A DNA stretch of 64,000 nucleotides from Thalassospira sp. (GCF_030690045.1 NZ_JAUYHK010000005.1:124001-188000), one strand, 5' to 3'; positions 8,251 through 17,209 are shown, counted from the first letter of the stretch. Notes: generated from the sequence alone by a model not told the origin. Translations and numbers: made by a program.

Positions 8251-9453
8251 ATGATCACCACCGACATTCTGATAGCAGGCGGCGGCATTGCCGGCATGAG
8301 TGCGGCGGCACGGCTGGCCGCCGATGGTCATGAGATCATTCTGGTTGACCCCGCCCCCGCCAGCCCGGATCACAATGCCGCCAACCACCCCGATCTGCGC
8401 ACCACCGCCTTTTTACAGCCGGGCATTGCCACCCTGACCCGTGCCGGGGCGTGGCAGGCGATGCAGGATAACGGCGCGATGTTGCGCGTCATGCGGATCA
8501 TTGATGCGGGCGGGGCCGAACGCACCCCGCGTCAGACCGCCGATTTTGACGGCATCGAAACCGGTCACGGTCATTTCGGCTGGAACATTACCAACCGGAC
8601 GGCCCGCACCGCCTTGCTGGCCCGGCTGGCCGGATTGCCCAATGTGCAATTCCTTCAGGGGGTTGCGGTGACCGGCATGGCACCCGGCACAGATACCGCC
8701 ACCGTCACCCTGTCGGATCAGCAAACCATCGCCACCCGGCTGGTCATTGCCGCCGATGGCCGCGATTCGGCCCTGCGCGACATGGCCGGAATCACGCATC
8801 GCCGCTGGCAATATGATCAGTCCGCCCTTGTCTTTGCCGTCACCCATGATCGGCCGCACGACAATATTTCCACCGAAATCCACCGCACCGGCGGGCCATT
8901 GACCCTTGTGCCGATGCCCGATCACAATGGCAAACCCTGCTCGTCCGTGGTCTGGATGACCCCGGCCCGGCGGGCCGACACATTGTTTGCGATGGATGAT
9001 GCCACCCTGTCGCAAACCCTGATGGATGAAACAATGGGCCTGTTTGGCACGCTTGCGGTCACAGGGGGCCGTGCCGTCTGGCCGATGATCTCGCAAATCG
9101 CCGCCCGCCTGACCGGCCCGCGCCTTGCCCTGATTGCCGAGGCCGCCCATGTCGTCCCGCCAATTGGCGCACAAGGATTGAATATGAGCCTGCATGACAT
9201 CGAAACCCTGGCCGGGCTTTTGGCCACCGCCCGCAATGACGGCGACGATATCGGTGCGGCCCGTTTGCTGACCCGCTATCACCGCCGCAATTTCCCGCGC
9301 ATGGTGGCGCGGGTCGGCGGCATTGATATCCTGAACCGCGCGGCGATGGCCGAACCCCGCCCGCTGCGCGATTTGCGCTGTCTTGGCCTGACCGCACTCA
9401 ACAAAATCGCCCCGCTCCGCAAACTGGCAATCCGGGCCGGGATTGGCGAATAA
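8251..9453 (+). CDS. UbiH/UbiF/COQ6-family FAD-dependent hydroxylase
   Basis: A 400-residue class A flavoprotein monooxygenase that probably hydroxylates the aromatic ring during ubiquinone biosynthesis. The FAD dinucleotide motif GGGIAGMSAA is at residues 10-19, the DGRDS motif is near 168, and the second FAD motif reads AEAAHVVPPIGAQGLNMS, the alphaproteobacterial variant of GDAAH. AGGA nine bases upstream of the ATG sets the start. Which ring position it modifies cannot be told; alphaproteobacteria use UbiL, UbiH, UbiF or UbiM in different combinations. Confidence 0.85.
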   Translation: MITTDILIAGGGIAGMSAAARLAADGHEIILVDPAPASPDHNAANHPDLRTTAFLQPGIATLTRAGAWQAMQDNGAMLRVMRIIDAGGAERTPRQTADFDGIETGHGHFGWNITNRTARTALLARLAGLPNVQFLQGVAVTGMAPGTDTATVTLSDQQTIATRLVIAADGRDSALRDMAGITHRRWQYDQSALVFAVTHDRPHDNISTEIHRTGGPLTLVPMPDHNGKPCSSVVWMTPARRADTLFAMDDATLSQTLMDETMGLFGTLAVTGGRAVWPMISQIAARLTGPRLALIAEAAHVVPPIGAQGLNMSLHDIETLAGLLATARNDGDDIGAARLLTRYHRRNFPRMVARVGGIDILNRAAMAEPRPLRDLRCLGLTALNKIAPLRKLAIRAGIGE

Positions 9454-9495
9454 TCACGCCCCACAAAGAAGGTTTTTTCCGTCACCCCCGCGAAC

Positions 9496-9546
9496 ATGGC
9501 AATCTTCGCCATATAAATTGACATGATTTGCCACAGGCACTAGCCT
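9496..9546 (+). promoter_or_regulatory. Promoter and dyad upstream of parDE
   Basis: TTGACA at 9518-9523 and TAGCCT at 9541-9546 are separated by 17 bases, a good sigma-70 promoter. A dyad ATGGC-N7-GCCAT (9496-9512) sits just upstream and could be the ParD autoregulatory site. Confidence 0.6.
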
Positions 9547-9568
9547 GATCCTCGCAAAGGAGCATGCC

Positions 9569-9814
9569 ATGGCAACGATGAATGTGTCCCTGCCCGATCA
9601 GATGAAAACATGGGTCGAAAGCAGAACAACCAGCGGCGATTACAGCAATGCCAGCGATTATGTCCGCGATCTGATCCGCAAGGATCAGGAACGCCAGACC
9701 GCCATCGCCACCCTGCAAGCCGCCATTGACGAGGGCCTGCAAAGCGGCATTGCTGAAAATTTTGACGCGACCGACTTCAAGCTGCGCATGCGCGAGCGCC
9801 ATGTCGTCCGCTAG
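9569..9814 (+). CDS. parD: ParD-family antitoxin, type II toxin-antitoxin system
   Basis: An 81-residue antitoxin. The N-terminal ribbon-helix-helix (MATMNVSLPDQMKTWVE) should bind the operator as a dimer. The Ser-Gly-Asp-Tyr and NASDYVRDLIRKDQ segment is typical of ParD, and the acidic C-terminal tail should wrap the toxin. AAAGGAG precedes the ATG. The 3' end overlaps the toxin start by 14 bases, giving translational coupling with antitoxin first. Confidence 0.92.
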   Translation: MATMNVSLPDQMKTWVESRTTSGDYSNASDYVRDLIRKDQERQTAIATLQAAIDEGLQSGIAENFDATDFKLRMRERHVVR

Positions 9815-10121
9815 GTCTGCCGGTTATCAACTGACACACAAGGCAATTGCCGATCTGGACGACATATGGCGTTACAGCGCGGAAACATGGTCTGTCGCCC
9901 AGGCCGACCGATTCATTGACGATCTTGTGCATTTGTTTGATATCCTCGCCGATATGCCAACGATGGCGCGCGAACGCCCGGAATTCTCCCCGCCGGTCCG
10001 CCTTCATCCCTTTGGCTCATCGCTGATCGTCTATCGCGTTGATCCCGATCACATCACTATCCTGCGCCTTTTGGGCGGTTCGCAAAACTGGCAGGACATC
10101 CTGCATGCGATTGACAGATAA
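9801..10121 (+). CDS. parE: ParE/RelE superfamily toxin
   Basis: A 106-residue toxin of the ParE branch, which targets DNA gyrase. The N-terminal YQLTHKAIADLDDIWRYSAE and the C-terminal IVYRVDPDHITILRLLGG are the conserved ParE core. The start inside parD is fixed by family alignment, since the frame is open further upstream only by chance. Toxin and antitoxin appear intact, so the module may be functional. Confidence 0.9.
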   Translation: MSSARSAGYQLTHKAIADLDDIWRYSAETWSVAQADRFIDDLVHLFDILADMPTMARERPEFSPPVRLHPFGSSLIVYRVDPDHITILRLLGGSQNWQDILHAIDR

Positions 10122-10139
10122 GCAGGCCGGGCCGCATCC

Positions 10140-10688
10140 TCACACAACCCGCGCCGGATTCCCCACCACCGTCACCCCCGGCGGCACATCCTTTGTCACC
10201 ACCGCCCCGGCACCGACAATTGCATCATCGCCAATATGGATCCCGGCCAAAATCACCGCCGCCCCGCCGATCCAGACATTCTTGCCAATCGTCACCGGTT
10301 TGGCGATTTCAAGGCCGCCTTTGCGCAAATCCGCATCCTTGTGATGCTGCGCACAATAGATTTGCACATGCGGGCCCAACATCGTGCCATCGCCAATCAT
10401 GACCGGCGCGCTGTCAAGGATCACACATCCGGTATTGATAAACACCCCCGCCCCCAGCGTGATATGAATACCGTAAGAACAATGAAACGGCGCCTCGATC
10501 CGCGCATCATCGGCACAGGCCGCAAACAGGGCACGCAATGTCGCGCCGATATTGCCGCGCCGGTCGGGGTGGGTGGTGCTGTGGTCAAATGCGGCGGCGC
10601 GGGCAGCACTGCGCAATTTTTCAAGTTCCGGGTCAAGGCAGCAATACCATTCCCCCACCGCCATTTTGTCGCGTTCCGTCCGGTGCAT
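10140..10688 (-). CDS. Sugar O-acetyltransferase (Maa/LacA/NodL type)
   Basis: A 182-residue left-handed beta-helix acyltransferase. The Maa domain (MAVGEWYCCLDPELEKLRSAA) is followed by hexapeptide repeats (ITLGAGVFINTGCVILD, VTIGKNVWIGGAAVILAG, IGDDAIVGAGAVVTKDVPPG). The catalytic His is in IYCAQHH, where the usual His-Pro is His-His. It transfers acetyl from acetyl-CoA to a sugar; the acceptor is not predictable. It lies in the same orientation as, and downstream of, the cupredoxin-like gene. Confidence 0.88.
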   Translation of the reverse strand: MHRTERDKMAVGEWYCCLDPELEKLRSAARAAAFDHSTTHPDRRGNIGATLRALFAACADDARIEAPFHCSYGIHITLGAGVFINTGCVILDSAPVMIGDGTMLGPHVQIYCAQHHKDADLRKGGLEIAKPVTIGKNVWIGGAAVILAGIHIGDDAIVGAGAVVTKDVPPGVTVVGNPARVV

Positions 10689-10754
10689 CTTTCCCCCGCC
10701 CTGTTTGGGTTTCTGATGCCAGAATGCCCGATACGGCGGGGGAAAGGAAAGCCG

Positions 10755-11246
10755 TTATTCCACAATCAGCCGGTAATTGGGCGTCGGGTTTAACGGACAG
10801 GAATAAACATATTCACCGGGCGTCAGGGTGACGGCGTAATCCTTTGTCTTGCCCTGACGCAGCCCACCGCCAGACACCGAAATCTTCTGGTTCAAAATCT
10901 TGTCGGTCCAGTCATAGTCAACATCGCGGATCCAAAAGCCCAGCTCATAGGGCACATTTTCATTGGCAACGCGAAAAATGAAATCCCCGGCACTGACCCG
11001 CATGACATTCGATTGCGCCAGCCGTTGCGCCCCGCTGTCGCCATTGATGGTTTCACAATCGGCTTTCTTGCGGGTTTCATAACCATGATCCTTGCCTTCG
11101 GGTTCCAGAAACTGACACCCGGTTTGCGTCAGTTCAATCACCTGCGGGGCGGCATGGGCAGTGGCGGGCATCATTGCCGCAGCCAGAACCCCGGCACATC
11201 CGGCCAGCCCGGCCATCCGCCATCTCCGCAACACGGTCTTTTCCAT
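10755..11246 (-). CDS. Secreted cupredoxin-like protein
   Basis: A 163-residue exported protein. Residues 1-32 form a signal peptide ending AHAA. The mature part has two Cys (TGCQFLEPEG and KADCETING), then beta strands resembling a cupredoxin (MRVSAGDFIFRVANENVPYE) and a closing segment GEYVYSCPLNPTPNYRLIVE. The closing Tyr-x-Cys resembles the copper loop, but the downstream His and Met ligands are absent, so a normal type 1 copper site is unlikely. GGAG nine bases upstream supports the start. Function unknown. Confidence 0.6.
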   Translation of the reverse strand: MEKTVLRRWRMAGLAGCAGVLAAAMMPATAHAAPQVIELTQTGCQFLEPEGKDHGYETRKKADCETINGDSGAQRLAQSNVMRVSAGDFIFRVANENVPYELGFWIRDVDYDWTDKILNQKISVSGGGLRQGKTKDYAVTLTPGEYVYSCPLNPTPNYRLIVE

Positions 11247-11394
11247 CCTCTTGCTCTCCTGATGCAGCGCCCCGCCCTCCCTGTGACGGGGGGCAAGGCA
11301 GGTTATCGATCTGCACAGTCTGGCCGCCTGACCGCCAAATCGGAAATCAAGACCACATCACACTACAGCGAGCCACCCGCGAGCAAATAACCCC

Positions 11395-12219
11395 TCAGAC
11401 GATCAGATTGCCGTTTTCATCAAAAAACGGATAAGGCCCGTCAAAATGTCCGATATAACTGGTATGGGTCATCAACCCCTGTTGCGGCGACCAGAAATGC
11501 AAATGCATCGCCGGGGGTTCCATGATAAAGGCCGACGGCCCGTCGGGCCGCACATCCAGTGCCACCTGATGCGCCACCGATGGCCCGATGCTGATCGGCA
11601 CCCCCTGCCACACACAATGAATGGCCCGGTGGACATGGCCGCAAATCAGGCCGATCACCCCATCCGATTTGCGCAGCAACCCGCCCAGTTCATCGGCACC
11701 GTCGCCAAGATTTTGCACATCCATATGACGAATGCCGGTCAAAACCGGCGGATGATGCATGAAAATCAGCCGCGGCCTGTCGGTCGCAATCGCCAGTTCA
11801 TGGCGGAGCCAGTCCAGCCGTGCGGCGCACAATTTCCCGCCCGGCATGCCTTCGTCAAGGGTATCAAGGCCAATCAGGCGCACCGGGAAATCATCAATCA
11901 CATATTGCAAAAACGGCTGGTCCGCTGTCACCGGAATCGCCTGTGGAAAGGCGGTGCGTAACGGTTCCCGCCGGTCATGGTTTCCCGGCACCATGTAATA
12001 GGGAATGGTCAGGCCGCGCAAAATGTCGCGCACCAGCCCATATTCTTCTGCCGTTCCCAAATCGCCAATATCGCCGGTAAACAAAACAATATCGGGCCGG
12101 GGATCAAGCGCCATGACATGGCGCACGGCATTTTCCAGTGCCCCGGCGGTATCCACCTTGCGATAGGCCAGACGACGACCTGCACCGATATGCAGGTCGG
12201 TTATTTGTGCAATCAACAT
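11395..12219 (-). CDS. Class III metallophosphodiesterase (CpdA/GpdQ-like)
   Basis: A 274-residue calcineurin-like phosphoesterase. The two-metal motifs are all present: D8-x-H10, GD near residue 50, GNHD at 79-82, the MHHPP block, and GHVHRA near the C-terminal third. The family hydrolyses cyclic nucleotides or glycerophosphodiesters. It is the last gene of an ABC import operon, 15 bases after the ATPase gene, which argues for hydrolysis of the imported compound rather than cAMP turnover. That assignment is inference. Confidence 0.85.
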   Translation of the reverse strand: MLIAQITDLHIGAGRRLAYRKVDTAGALENAVRHVMALDPRPDIVLFTGDIGDLGTAEEYGLVRDILRGLTIPYYMVPGNHDRREPLRTAFPQAIPVTADQPFLQYVIDDFPVRLIGLDTLDEGMPGGKLCAARLDWLRHELAIATDRPRLIFMHHPPVLTGIRHMDVQNLGDGADELGGLLRKSDGVIGLICGHVHRAIHCVWQGVPISIGPSVAHQVALDVRPDGPSAFIMEPPAMHLHFWSPQQGLMTHTSYIGHFDGPYPFFDENGNLIV

Positions 12220-12234
12220 TCCGGAAACTTTCCT

Positions 12235-13296
12235 TCAGGCCCTGCGCGGGAAAATCATCAATTTGTCGCGATCAATACGCAGATGCACGGCTTCGCCAAT
12301 CCGCACATCGCGCTCTGCATCCGCATCCACCGTCATCAGGGCATCGCCAATCCCCGCCACCGACAGGCGGGTGCGGTCCCCCAGATAGGCGGCACTTTCG
12401 ACAATCCCGGAAAAATGGGCGTCGTGCTGTTCGCTCAGGGCCATCGTATCGGGCCGGAAAAACACATCGACATCCCCCGGCGCCATGCCGTCCCCGCCCT
12501 GCGGTTCCAACGCCACCCGGAATTCCCCGACATGCAATGTCCCTTGCGCAAAGGTTGCGGGCAGGCAATTGGTCGTGCCGATAAACCCGGCAACAAAGGC
12601 ATTTTGCGGATGACCATAAATGTCGCGCGGGGTGCCGATCTGGGCGATACGGCCCTTTTGCATCACCACAATCCGGTCGCCCAACGCCATCGCTTCTTCC
12701 TGATCATGGGTGACGTAAATCGCCGTAATCCCCAATTGACGCAAAAGCGAATTGATTTCGGTGCGCAGCCGTGTGCGCAATTTCGCATCCAGTGCCGTCA
12801 ACGGTTCGTCCAGCAACAACACACGCGGTTCCACCGCAATGGCCCGCGCCAGCGCCACCCGTTGCCGCTGTCCGCCCGAAAGCTGGTCAATCCGGCGATG
12901 GGCCAGATTGTCGATATGCATCATTTCCAGCATCCGCATGACGCGCCTGTCGCGGTCATCGCGGTTGATTTTCAACACTTTCAATCCATAGGCAACATTC
13001 TGGGCTACCGTCATATTGGGAAACAGCGCATAGGACTGAAACACCATGCCCACCCGCCGGTCTTCAATCGGCAAACGGGTCACATCATCGCGATCAAACA
13101 GGATCTGCCCCCCGGCATCGGGATATTCCAGCCCGGCAATCAGCCGCAAGGCCGTGGTCTTGCCACATCCCGACGGCCCCAGCAGGACAATCGTTTCCCC
13201 GCCCTCAATCGTCAGGTCAAACGGTTCAAGCGCCTGCGTGCCATCGGCAAAGGTTTTGGCGCAATGGCGCAATTCAATACGGGTTTTTTGAGTCAT
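12235..13296 (-). CDS. ABC transporter ATP-binding protein
   Basis: A 353-residue import ATPase with a C-terminal regulatory (TOBE-like) domain. Walker A is GPSGCGKTT near residue 37, the Q-loop VFQSYALFP, the signature LSGGQRQR and Walker B VLLLDEP. It is of the PotA/FbpC/PhnT type. Its start overlaps the stop of the second permease by ATGA. It energises the importer encoded with it. Confidence 0.92.
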   Translation of the reverse strand: MTQKTRIELRHCAKTFADGTQALEPFDLTIEGGETIVLLGPSGCGKTTALRLIAGLEYPDAGGQILFDRDDVTRLPIEDRRVGMVFQSYALFPNMTVAQNVAYGLKVLKINRDDRDRRVMRMLEMMHIDNLAHRRIDQLSGGQRQRVALARAIAVEPRVLLLDEPLTALDAKLRTRLRTEINSLLRQLGITAIYVTHDQEEAMALGDRIVVMQKGRIAQIGTPRDIYGHPQNAFVAGFIGTTNCLPATFAQGTLHVGEFRVALEPQGGDGMAPGDVDVFFRPDTMALSEQHDAHFSGIVESAAYLGDRTRLSVAGIGDALMTVDADAERDVRIGEAVHLRIDRDKLMIFPRRA

Positions 13297-14132
13297 GACA
13301 TATCCTTGTCATCGGTTACGGTCTTGCGCGGATCGGGTTTCTGCCAGTTGGCCAGAACCTGCATCGCAATCAGCAACGGCATGATCAGCACAAAGAAAAT
13401 CAGGGTATAGGCACTGCCGATTTCCAGCCGCATCGAGGCATAGGAATCGGCAAGCCCGACCGGCAGGGTTTTGGTCAATGGTGTATGCAGCATCCAGGTC
13501 AGGTTGAATTCCCCGATGGATAACGTCACCACCATCAACGATCCGGCCAGAATGCCGGGCCGGGCATTGGGCAGGATCACGGTGAAAAACCGCCGCCAGA
13601 ACCGCGCCCCAAGGCTCGCCGCCCCTTCTTCAAGGGCACGCAGATCAATCGCCGACAAAATCGCCGAAACCGACCGCACCATGAATGGCAGGGTAAACAG
13701 CACATGCCCGGTCAGAATAAACAGCGGACTGGTCCGATATCCGGGAAACCCGCCATACGTGATCAGCAAGGCCAGCGCCAGCGCCAACCCCGGTATTGCC
13801 ACCGGCAGGGTCAGCAATTCCTCGAACAGGCGTGACAGCCTGCCCGGACAACGCACCAATACATAAGCCAGCGGCACCCCCACCACCAGCGTCACCGCCA
13901 GACAGGCCAGCGCCAGCCAGACCGACAATAAAATACTGTCCGAATACAGCATCCAGACTTCGCCGACCCAGCGCAATGTCAGGCCGGATTTCAGCCCCTG
14001 AAACACATTGACCGTCACCCCGGCCAGCATCGACATCACAATCGGCACCAGAATGAACAGGCATAACAACAAAGTCAGGACAAGCTGCGCGTAAAAGCCC
14101 CGGCTGCGCGGGGTGGTGTTTTTCACCGTCAT
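13293..14132 (-). CDS. ABC transporter permease, second subunit
   Basis: A 279-residue inner-membrane permease with about six helices and the cytoplasmic EAA loop (ALEEGAASLGARFWRRFFTVILPNARPG). The start MTVKNTTPRSRGF is set by an ATGA overlap with the first permease; the longer open frame upstream reads through that gene in the wrong phase. It pairs with the neighbouring permease in a PotBC/PhnUV-type importer. Confidence 0.9.
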   Translation of the reverse strand: MTVKNTTPRSRGFYAQLVLTLLLCLFILVPIVMSMLAGVTVNVFQGLKSGLTLRWVGEVWMLYSDSILLSVWLALACLAVTLVVGVPLAYVLVRCPGRLSRLFEELLTLPVAIPGLALALALLITYGGFPGYRTSPLFILTGHVLFTLPFMVRSVSAILSAIDLRALEEGAASLGARFWRRFFTVILPNARPGILAGSLMVVTLSIGEFNLTWMLHTPLTKTLPVGLADSYASMRLEIGSAYTLIFFVLIMPLLIAMQVLANWQKPDPRKTVTDDKDMS

Positions 14133-15007
14133 GTCGAAATCCCCGCCGATGGCCCGGCAATGGTTCGTACCGCCGCCAGACACGCCCATGTCATCAATCC
14201 CAACGCAATGCTGAGCGATGCCGCAACCGCCGTATTGGCGTTCAAGGTAAATTCGGTATAGATCACCATCGGCAACACATTGATTTCGGTCGCCAGTGTA
14301 AAGGCCGTCCCGAACGCCCCCATCGCGGTGGCAAAACAGATCGCCCCCGATGAAATCAGGCCGGGCATCAGGCCGGGCAAAATCACATCGCGCACCACCC
14401 GCCATCCCGGCGCGCCCAGCGACCGGGCCGCTTCTTCCAGTGCGATATCGAGTTTTTCCGCCGACGCCATCACCGCCAGAATCACCCGGGGAATGGAAAA
14501 ATACAGATAGCCGACAAACAAACCGGCAATGTTATAGGCAAAAACCCAGCGTTCCCCGGTCAGGGCATTGGAAATTTCGGCCAGAACCCCCTGCCGCCCG
14601 GCCAGCATGATCACCATAAATCCGACAACCACCCCCGGAAAAGACAGCGGCAAGGTCAACAGCGCCTTGACGATGCTGCGTCCCGCAAACCGGTTGCGCA
14701 CCAGAAAAAGCCCGGAAACGCAGCACAGCACAAGGGCGACCACGGTCACACCGGCCGACATCGCCAGGGTCTGGATCAGACTGCCCAGATAACGCGGATT
14801 GGTCAGAATGATAAAATAGGTGGCAAGCCCGTCCGGCCCGTCGGCCACCGCCAGCGCCACCCGCGCCAAAGGCAACAGGAAAAACGCCACGACCACCATC
14901 ACACCGGGCACCGCCAGCATCGTCAGGATCAGACGATCCGGCCCGGCTGTTATCTTCGGCAAGAAAGGGTGGCGCGAACGCCACCCCCTGAGTTTTTCAA
15001 AAACCAC
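14129..15007 (-). CDS. ABC transporter permease, first subunit
   Basis: A 292-residue permease with about six membrane helices and an EAA loop (ALEEAARSLGAPGWRVVRDVILPGLMPG). It starts at GTG directly after the TAG stop of the substrate-binding protein gene, so the two are tightly coupled. Homologues in family terms are PotB, FbpB and PhnU. Confidence 0.9.
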   Translation of the reverse strand: MVFEKLRGWRSRHPFLPKITAGPDRLILTMLAVPGVMVVVAFFLLPLARVALAVADGPDGLATYFIILTNPRYLGSLIQTLAMSAGVTVVALVLCCVSGLFLVRNRFAGRSIVKALLTLPLSFPGVVVGFMVIMLAGRQGVLAEISNALTGERWVFAYNIAGLFVGYLYFSIPRVILAVMASAEKLDIALEEAARSLGAPGWRVVRDVILPGLMPGLISSGAICFATAMGAFGTAFTLATEINVLPMVIYTEFTLNANTAVAASLSIALGLMTWACLAAVRTIAGPSAGIST

Positions 15008-16015
15008 CTAGCGAACCTCTTGCAGATAACGTTCGGCAAAGCCGGTCTGGACTTCGGCCATTTTCGCGTAATCCACCGGACGGGCGCGGTCATAATCCGC
15101 CGCCGGCAGGAATTTGGCCGCGGCTTCGGGTGACATGGCATCGGCAATCACCGGGCGCAAAAACGCATTGGCCCAATGGGCCTGTCCGGCATCGGACATC
15201 ACATAATCCAGAACTTTTTTGCCGTTGTCGGCATGGCCCGAATTTTTAACAAGGCTCATGACATAAGGCACAATAACCGTGCCTTCCTGCGGAATGACAA
15301 AAACGGCATTGCTGTCGTCCTTGTATTTCGCCCGATAGGCATTGAAATCATAATCAATCAGGATCGGAATTTCGCCCGACAGCACGCGCGCATAGGCGGT
15401 CTGTTTGGGAACAATCGGGTCATTGGCCTGCAACCGTTTGAAAAAATCGATCCCCGGCCCGAAATCATCCAGCGTCCCGCCCATCGCACCATTGATGGCA
15501 ACCGCCCCGACATAACCGACAAAGGCGCTGGACGGATCAAGATAACCGACCATGCCCTTATATTCCGGCTTCAACAAATCCGACCAGCTTTGCGGGACCG
15601 GCGCACCATCAAGGGCATCTTCATTGACAAACAGGCCCAACGTGCCGGAATGGATCGAAAACCATGCGCCTTCCGGGTCTTTCAGCCCGTCGGGAATCCG
15701 GTCAAAATTCGCCGGTTTATAAGGGGTGACAACGCCTTCTTCATCGGCCTTGATCCCGAACGACACACCGTAATAGGCAATATCGGCAACCGGATTGTTC
15801 TTTTCGGCAATCAATTGTGACAGGGTCTGACCGGAATTCTTGTTATCCCCCGGCACATTGATCCCGATATCGCGGGCGATGTTTTTAAGTTGCCCGCCCC
15901 AATCGGCCCATTCCGGCGGACAATTGTAACAAATCGCCACATCATCGGCGGCAAAGGCGGGCTGGGTCAGTGCCGCCACAAAGGCGGCCCCCATGATCAG
16001 TCGTTTGAAATCCAC
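15008..16015 (-). CDS. ABC transporter periplasmic substrate-binding protein
   Basis: A 335-residue exported solute-binding protein of the PotD/AfuA/PhnS fold. The GTG start preceded by AGGGAGA gives a clean signal peptide ending QPAFA; an ATG eight codons upstream is less likely. Mature residues begin ADDVAICYNCPPEWADW, an unusual Cys-Tyr-Asn-Cys that could form a disulphide. Later landmarks are GLFVNEDAL, GYLDPSSAFVGYV and LIDYDFNAYRAKY. The substrate is unknown; the operon's phosphodiesterase points to a phosphate ester or phosphodiester. Confidence 0.88.
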   Translation of the reverse strand: MDFKRLIMGAAFVAALTQPAFAADDVAICYNCPPEWADWGGQLKNIARDIGINVPGDNKNSGQTLSQLIAEKNNPVADIAYYGVSFGIKADEEGVVTPYKPANFDRIPDGLKDPEGAWFSIHSGTLGLFVNEDALDGAPVPQSWSDLLKPEYKGMVGYLDPSSAFVGYVGAVAINGAMGGTLDDFGPGIDFFKRLQANDPIVPKQTAYARVLSGEIPILIDYDFNAYRAKYKDDSNAVFVIPQEGTVIVPYVMSLVKNSGHADNGKKVLDYVMSDAGQAHWANAFLRPVIADAMSPEAAAKFLPAADYDRARPVDYAKMAEVQTGFAERYLQEVR

Positions 16016-16026
16016 GGCTATTCTCC

Positions 16027-17055
16027 CTATAATGGGCATGAAGTGACGAGCCGGGAGGGTCCGATTGACTCTCCCTCGCTCAGGTAATGGGGCAAAAGCA
16101 AGCTTCGCGGTTTTGCTTCCCCCGTTATCAGGCCACGCAGGAGCGCAAGCGCCTGTCGGCCCATCTCATGGGTGGGTTGAACAACCGAACACAATTTCGG
16201 CTGGATCAGCCCACCCACCGCAATACCGTCAAAACCGGCAACCGACACATCGTCTGGCACCCGAAGGCCCAGCTTGCGACAGGCACCGATGGCGGCAATG
16301 GCAAGAATGTCATTGGAACAGACCAGGGCGGTTACCGGCTTCTCGCCCTGTAAAATCCCCCCCAGAACATTTTCAAGATCGGTATCTTCAAACCCGACCT
16401 CGATCAGGGGCGCATCCGCGATCCCTGCCCCGGCCAACGCACGGGCGAACCCTTCGTAACGCTGCCGGGATCGGTCCGAACTGGAAAAACGCCCGGCGAC
16501 CATGGCAAAATTCCGGTGCCCGGCGGCCAGCAAATGACAGGTCATGTCATGGGCCGATTGCGCATTATCAACACTGACGGCGGCAATATCGGGATTGGTC
16601 GGCTGGTTATACAACAACACAAACGGAATATTTTCGCGGGTCAACATCCGCACAACCGGGCTGTCATCGGCATTGGTCACCGTCAGGATCAACCCGTCCA
16701 CCCGATTATCCAGCAAGGTTGAAACCGCTTCGGCCTCGTGCTCGGCGCTGTAATTGGAGGCCGTCAGCAAAACCGTCAGTCCGGCGGCGCGGGCTTCCTG
16801 TTCGATGCCCTGCACAGAATCGGCAAAGACCGGGTTGCTCAGCGTCGGCACCAGAACGCCAATTGATCGCGATTGCGCCGCCTTCAGGCGTCGCCCGTTG
16901 ATATTGGGGCGATAATTCAAAACCCGCATCGCGGCATTGACGGTTTCCACCGTTTCCTGCCGGACCTCGCCGGGAAAATTGATCACCCGTGATACCGTTG
17001 CCACCGACACGCCCGACTTGCGGGCAACATCGCGCATGGTTGCTTTTGCATTCAT
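16027..17055 (-). CDS. LacI family transcriptional regulator
   Basis: A 342-residue repressor. The N-terminal HTH (MRDVARKSGVSVATVSRVIN) is followed by a hinge and a periplasmic-binding-protein-like ligand domain (SIGVLVPTLSNPVFADSVQG). The ATG with GGAG eight bases upstream was chosen over one 13 codons earlier. It is the first gene of the operon, 11 bases before the binding-protein gene, and probably represses the whole operon through dyads found upstream. Confidence 0.9.
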   Translation of the reverse strand: MNAKATMRDVARKSGVSVATVSRVINFPGEVRQETVETVNAAMRVLNYRPNINGRRLKAAQSRSIGVLVPTLSNPVFADSVQGIEQEARAAGLTVLLTASNYSAEHEAEAVSTLLDNRVDGLILTVTNADDSPVVRMLTRENIPFVLLYNQPTNPDIAAVSVDNAQSAHDMTCHLLAAGHRNFAMVAGRFSSSDRSRQRYEGFARALAGAGIADAPLIEVGFEDTDLENVLGGILQGEKPVTALVCSNDILAIAAIGACRKLGLRVPDDVSVAGFDGIAVGGLIQPKLCSVVQPTHEMGRQALALLRGLITGEAKPRSLLLPHYLSEGESIGPSRLVTSCPL

Positions 17056-17107
17056 TGCCTGCGCTCCAAAACCGCAGGCGAATTTACAGATCAACCAAGA
17101 CTCTTCG

Positions 17108-17152
17108 ATAACGGTTATGTTGCATTTTTATGAATAAATGAAACGTTTACAT
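17108..17152. promoter_or_regulatory. Candidate LacI-type operators
   Basis: ATGAAACGTTTACAT (17138-17152) has the central C-G palindrome AAACGTTT typical of LacI/PurR-family operators. A second dyad, ATAAC-G-GTTAT (17108-17118), lies 19 bases nearer the lacI-type gene. The pair sits upstream of that gene in the gap after the LysR gene and is a plausible autoregulatory region for the transport operon. Confidence 0.6.
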
Positions 17153-17209
17153 TGCCGGAAAACCGGGACTTTTTTCGTTTCTGTTTGGCAATGAATAAAG
17201 TGCCTTCCG

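Noticed and set aside
11977-13410. Long plus-strand frame of 477 codons
   Set aside because: It lies antisense to the ABC ATPase and phosphodiesterase genes and has His/Gln/Arg-rich composition typical of antisense frames in GC-rich DNA.
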